Below the pieces are notes generated by a model, which was given only the letters and a program-made list of their open reading frames with translations, was not told the DNA's origin and ran no database searches. The translations under genes were made by a program, and so were the position numbers. This document shows positions 61,282 to 64,000 of a DNA stretch of 64,000 bases, piece by piece (the stretch's first letter is position 1; each line of letters begins with the position of its first letter). Source of the stretch: Avibacterium sp. 20-132 (GTDB lineage Bacteria > Pseudomonadota > Gammaproteobacteria > Enterobacterales > Pasteurellaceae); assembly GCF_023611925.1 (NCBI RefSeq), contig NZ_CP091456.1, positions 744,001 through 808,000 of the forward strand, given 5' to 3'.

Positions 61282-61674
61282 ATGACAAGGATCAATGTTG
61301 TCCCACCACAAGAACTTTGTGATCAGCACTTGCTTGCTGAGCATCGTGAACTCACACGTATTCCCAACGCGGTTGCAAAAGGGAAATACAACCTCACAGG
61401 GCAACCAGCAGACTACAAATTAGGTGAAGGACACGTTCGATTTTTCTTCAATAAGCTCGCCTTTCTAAAAAAACGTTATGACTTATTACACCAAGAATGC
61501 CAAGCGCGTGGTTTTAACGTACAATATTTTTGGTCGGCGGATTTACCCCAAGATCCTAGCCTATGGCAAGATTATCAGCCCACAGAACAGGCGCTAAAAA
61601 TCAACCGCGAACGTATTCAATTAAGAATGCCAAAAGTACCGAGGTTTACATCATTAAAAAATGTGGAATGTTAA
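61282..61674 (+). CDS. Pyrimidine dimer DNA glycosylase, T4 endonuclease V-like
   Basis: A 130-residue DNA repair enzyme that cleaves UV-induced cyclobutane pyrimidine dimers by glycosylase and AP-lyase steps. It aligns with phage T4 DenV (138 residues): the catalytic N-terminal Thr2 (after Met removal), Arg3, Arg22, catalytic Glu23 and Arg26 are all present in MTRINVVPPQ and AEHRELTRIP. GEGHVRFFFNKLAFLKKR corresponds to T4 GAGHVTFFYDKLEFLRKR. It begins 13 bp after ppx behind a perfect AAGGAG, so it is the last gene of the tam-ppx operon. Homologues are known in some Pasteurellaceae; the origin was presumably phage transfer. Confidence 0.93.
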   Translation: MTRINVVPPQELCDQHLLAEHRELTRIPNAVAKGKYNLTGQPADYKLGEGHVRFFFNKLAFLKKRYDLLHQECQARGFNVQYFWSADLPQDPSLWQDYQPTEQALKINRERIQLRMPKVPRFTSLKNVEC

Positions 61675-61683
61675 AAATGGATA

Positions 61684-61727
61684 TAAAAAAACGTATTTGA
61701 GCAAAAGCCAAATACGTTTTTTCTTTT
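61684..61727. terminator. Terminator after the dimer glycosylase gene
   Basis: AAACGTATTTG (61688-61699) pairs with CAAATACGTTT (61709-61719), followed by TTTCTTTT on the plus strand. T-rich on the minus strand as well, so it may also serve mscS. Confidence 0.87.
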
Positions 61728-61758
61728 ATAAGAAGATTACTTCTGTTCAACCTTCAAT

Positions 61759-62649
61759 TCAGCATTTTTCAGGTAAGTGAATATTCATTTGCGGGAATGG
61801 AATTTCGATACCCGCCTCATCAAACGCAAGTTTGACTTTTTCCGTGACATCAAAATGCACTGCCCAGTAATCCGCCGTGTTTACCCAAGGGCGAACGACC
61901 AGTTGTACACTGTTTGCGGCTAACGCGCCCACGGCAATGGTTGGCTCAGGATCTTTCAACACGCGTGGGTCTTGCGCCAAGATGTTTGCCACAATGGCTT
62001 TTGCTTGCTCAATATTGGATTTGTAGGCAATATCGAAAATAAAATCAATGCGGCGTGTGCTGTTGCTAGAATAGTTGGTAATGCTATCCCCAAACACTTT
62101 ACCATTTGGAATTAACACCGTTTTGTTGTCTGCGGTACGCAGTTCAAGCACTAATAAACCAATCTGCTCCACTGAACCTAAAACGCCACCCGTTTCAATT
62201 AAATCCCCTTTGCGGAAAGGTTTGAAGATTAAAATCATTACCCCAGCGGCAAAGTTTTGGAGGGAATTTTGTAAGGCTAAACCAATCGCCAAACCTGCTG
62301 CGCCAATTAATGCAACAAGGGATGTGGTGTTGATACCAAGCTGTGAAAGTGCGGCGATAATCACCATTAAGAGGAATAAAAAATAGCTGATTGATGAGAC
62401 AAAGCTGTGTAACATTTCGTCTTTAGTAGAATGCAATACGGCTTTACCAAGCAAGCGGCTGAGCAAGCGAGCGATACTTTTACCAATCACATAGATCGCA
62501 ATGGCAAGCAAAATTTTTGTACCATAAGGGATCACATAATCATTCAAGAGCGTGTTCATATCCATTGAATGAACTTTATCAATTAACGCTGAGGTTTGCG
62601 CTTGAATATCCACCGTATTTTCTGCGGCTTGAGCATTTTCAGTTGTCAT
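61759..62649 (-). CDS. mscS: Small-conductance mechanosensitive channel MscS
   Basis: A 296-residue inner-membrane channel that opens on osmotic downshock; a homoheptamer. Three membrane helices: about 43-60, 85-102 and the pore-lining third helix GAAGLAIGLALQNSLQNFAAG at about 116-137 with the alternating Gly/Ala pattern. After it come the beta domain (FKPFRKGDLIETGGVLGSVEQI, in parts FKPFRKGDLIE and VLGSVEQIGL) and the alpha-beta domain. Slightly longer than E. coli MscS (286), with an N-terminal Gln/Ala-rich periplasmic extension. Confidence 0.95.
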   Translation of the reverse strand: MTTENAQAAENTVDIQAQTSALIDKVHSMDMNTLLNDYVIPYGTKILLAIAIYVIGKSIARLLSRLLGKAVLHSTKDEMLHSFVSSISYFLFLLMVIIAALSQLGINTTSLVALIGAAGLAIGLALQNSLQNFAAGVMILIFKPFRKGDLIETGGVLGSVEQIGLLVLELRTADNKTVLIPNGKVFGDSITNYSSNSTRRIDFIFDIAYKSNIEQAKAIVANILAQDPRVLKDPEPTIAVGALAANSVQLVVRPWVNTADYWAVHFDVTEKVKLAFDEAGIEIPFPQMNIHLPEKC

Positions 62650-62802
62650 AAACTTTCCTTTCGATCATTAAAAATAAAAACAGCGATAAAATGCACCGCA
62701 CTTTATCGCAGGGCATCATTACTTATTGTTGATGAACGTTGCATAACGGCATCGCTATTTAGTCAAAAAGATTGACGAGATGTTCCGTTCACTTTCGCTT
62801 TT
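62650..62802. other. Spacer between mscS and the repeat array
   Basis: Contains an uptake-signal complement (near 62694), and an ATCGCTATTT (62752-62761) like the ends of the repeat units downstream, which may be the remnant of an older unit. No coding signal. Confidence 0.45.
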
Positions 62803-63046
62803 TTTTCACCGCGATAATTGTCTCTGTTTATCGACAAAACCCTAAAATAACCTATTTAAATCATATCTCGTAGGGGCGGACCTGTGTGTCCGCCCGTTTA
62901 AACATCTCTTTTTTCATCGCGCTTTATTTTGTCAAAAACAAAAGTGCGGTGGAAATTTTGACGATTTTTCCGCGATTAATTCCTTGGCTTCGGGCGAACA
63001 CATCGGTTCGCTCCTACTGGGTAAAGTGCGGTGAGAAAATCGCTAT
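62803..63046 (+). repeat. Tandem REP/uptake-signal repeat, unit 1
   Basis: First of three tandem units of about 244 bp. It contains palindrome L (GGGCGGAC 62874-62881, loop, GTCCGCCC 62888-62895) starting GTAGG at 62870, and palindrome R (GGGCGAAC 62992-62999, loop, GTTCGCTC 63006-63013) ending CCTAC at 63017. R read in reverse complement matches L at 22 of 27 positions, so L and R are inverted copies of one REP-like element about 148 bp apart end to end. Uptake signals at 62942-62950 and 63024-63032. Confidence 0.9.
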
Positions 63047-63290
63047 TTTTCGCCGCGATAATTTTTCTGTTTATCGACAAAAAGCCTAAAATGACGTATT
63101 TAAATCATATCTCGTAGGGGCGGACCTATGTGTCCGCCCGTTTAAAAATCTCTTTTTTCATCTCACTTTATTTTGTCAAAAACAAAAGTGCGGTAGAAAT
63201 TTTGACGGTTTTCCCACGATTAGTTCCTTGGCTTCGGGCGAACACATCGGTTCGCCCCTACAGGATAAAGTGCGGTGAGAAAATCGCTAT
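63047..63290 (+). repeat. Tandem REP/uptake-signal repeat, unit 2
   Basis: Second unit, exactly 244 bp after unit 1. Palindrome L starts at 63114 and palindrome R ends at 63261; in this copy R is a perfect 8-bp palindrome (GGGCGAAC/GTTCGCCC). Uptake signals at 63186-63194 and 63268-63276. Confidence 0.9.
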
Positions 63291-63533
63291 TTTTCACCGC
63301 GATAATTGTCTCTGTTTATCGACAAAAAGCCTAAAATAACTTATTTAAATCATATCTCGTAGGGGCGGACCTGTGTATCCGCCCGTTTAAACATCTCTTT
63401 TTTCATCGCACTTTATTCTGTCAAAAACAAAAGTGCGGTAGAAATTTTGACGGTTTTCCCACGATTAGTTCCTTGGCTTCGGGCGAACACATCGGTTCGC
63501 TCCTACAGGATAAAGTGCAGTGAGAAAATCGCT
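63291..63533 (+). repeat. Tandem REP/uptake-signal repeat, unit 3
   Basis: Third unit. Palindrome L starts at 63359 and R ends at 63506. The first uptake signal (63431-63439) is intact; the second (63513-63521) has decayed to AAGTGCAGT. The unit ends about 42 bp before the glmU stop codon, so glmU transcripts would enter the array. Confidence 0.9.
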
Positions 63534-63575
63534 TTTGACTAAAAAATCATCGTAATAAGCAACGAAGTAAACCAG

Positions 63576-64000
63576 TTATTTTTTGGCAAGTTTTTCTGGG
63601 CGCTTCCACCCTTGAATATTACGCTGTGGAACGCGTGAGATCACCAGTTCATTTTCCGCAATATCTTTGGTTACCGTTGTGCCAGCGCCAATGGTTGCCC
63701 CTTTCGCGATAGTAACGGGAGCAACAAGTTGGCTGTCTGAACCGACAAACACCTCATCACCAATCACGGTTTTGAATTTATTCACACCATCATAATTACA
63801 AGTGATCGTCCCTGCTCCGATATTACAATTTGCGCCAATTTCGCTATCGCCAATATAGCTCAAGTGGTTCACTTTAGAGCCTTTGCCAATGTGTGATTTT
63901 TTCACTTCAACAAAGTTGCCGATATGGGTTTGTGCGGCAAGTTTTGTACCGGGACGAATTCTTGAGAAAGGTCCAATTTGCGCGCTTTCCCCAATGACTG
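63576..64000 (-). CDS. glmU: Bifunctional N-acetylglucosamine-1-phosphate uridyltransferase / glucosamine-1-phosphate acetyltransferase, C-terminal part
   Basis: The last 141 or so codons of glmU; the N-terminus runs off the right edge. The visible part is the left-handed beta-helix acetyltransferase domain, with hexapeptide repeats ([20 protein letters not shown] in two halves, [27 protein letters not shown]) and the acetyl-CoA-binding C-terminus ending RPEKLAKK. The enzyme makes UDP-N-acetylglucosamine, downstream of glmS at 19 kb. No T-rich hairpin follows within 40 bp; the repeat array may supply 3' end structure. Confidence 0.95.
   Translation of the reverse strand, partial: VIGESAQIGPFSRIRPGTKLAAQTHIGNFVEVKKSHIGKGSKVNHLSYIGDSEIGANCNIGAGTITCNYDGVNKFKTVIGDEVFVGSDSQLVAPVTIAKGATIGAGTTVTKDIAENELVISRVPQRNIQGWKRPEKLAKK

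Noticed and set aside
62886..63339. Two similar small open frames (67 and 69 codons) beginning MSARL
   Set aside because: They are the same reading frame through repeat units 1 and 2, start at GTG without a ribosome site, cross the R palindromes and uptake signals, and have no resemblance to a known protein.
62803..63533. CRISPR array or other short-spacer repeat
   Set aside because: The periodic unit is 244 bp with near-identical sequence throughout; there are no alternating short repeats and unique spacers.

Overview
The window is a gene-dense chromosomal core segment from a Pasteurellaceae bacterium (gamma-proteobacteria). The evidence is the many copies of the 9-base Haemophilus-type DNA uptake signal AAGTGCGGT and its complement, scattered between and inside genes and often built into terminators. 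Gene order matches what I recall of Haemophilus influenzae and E. coli (nudC-hemE-yjaG-hup; fkpA-yheO-tusDCB-rpsL-rpsG-fusA-tuf; tamA-tamB), and the peroxiredoxin-glutaredoxin fusion next to oxyR is typical of the family. I cannot name the species. There are no rRNA or tRNA genes, prophage, insertion sequences or CRISPR arrays in the window.

Layout. 1-5.6 kb: the start of gmhB, the metNIQ methionine importer behind a promoter with a built-in MetJ box, a MarC-family membrane protein and gdhA. 5.7-12.1 kb: branched-chain amino acid biosynthesis on the minus strand (ilvL leader peptide and attenuator, ilvG, ilvM, ilvD, a DUF1345 membrane protein, ilvA). 12.2-19.2 kb: a YigL-like phosphatase, crcB, pldB, asd, ftsEX and an MFS transporter. 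19.3-25.8 kb: glmS with a DeoR-family regulator, hup, yjaG, hemE, nudC and a SatP-type acetate transporter. 25.9-38.4 kb: the transcription and ribosome block (rpoC, rpoB, rplL, rplJ, rplA, rplK, nusG, secE), with separate strong promoters for secE-nusG, rplKA, rplJL and rpoBC, each unit closed by a terminator, and an L10-type leader before rplJ. 38.7-46.2 kb: the str operon (rpsL-rpsG-fusA-tuf), tusDCB, yheO, fkpA and slyX. 46.3-48.7 kb: the peroxide defence module (peroxiredoxin-glutaredoxin fusion, divergent oxyR) and fabR. 48.7-53.8 kb: def, yajQ, serB, a YtjB/Smp-type membrane protein, rpsT and murJ. 53.9-61.7 kb: tamA-tamB, ppx and a T4 endonuclease V-like pyrimidine-dimer glycosylase. 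61.7-64 kb: mscS, an unusual repeat array and the end of glmU.

How it works together. Most of the window is housekeeping machinery whose expression is set by cis elements readable in the DNA: a three-segment ilv attenuator, a MetJ operator, ribosomal-protein leaders (L10, S7, probably L1), an OxyR site and many uptake-signal hairpin terminators. The least ordinary feature is at 62803-63533: three tandem units of about 244 bp. Each carries a pair of inverted REP-like palindromes and two uptake signals, which makes it look like a REPIN-type mobile palindrome array. I found no clear new multi-gene system; that repeat array, the long rpoBC leader and the phage-type repair enzyme are the points most worth following up.
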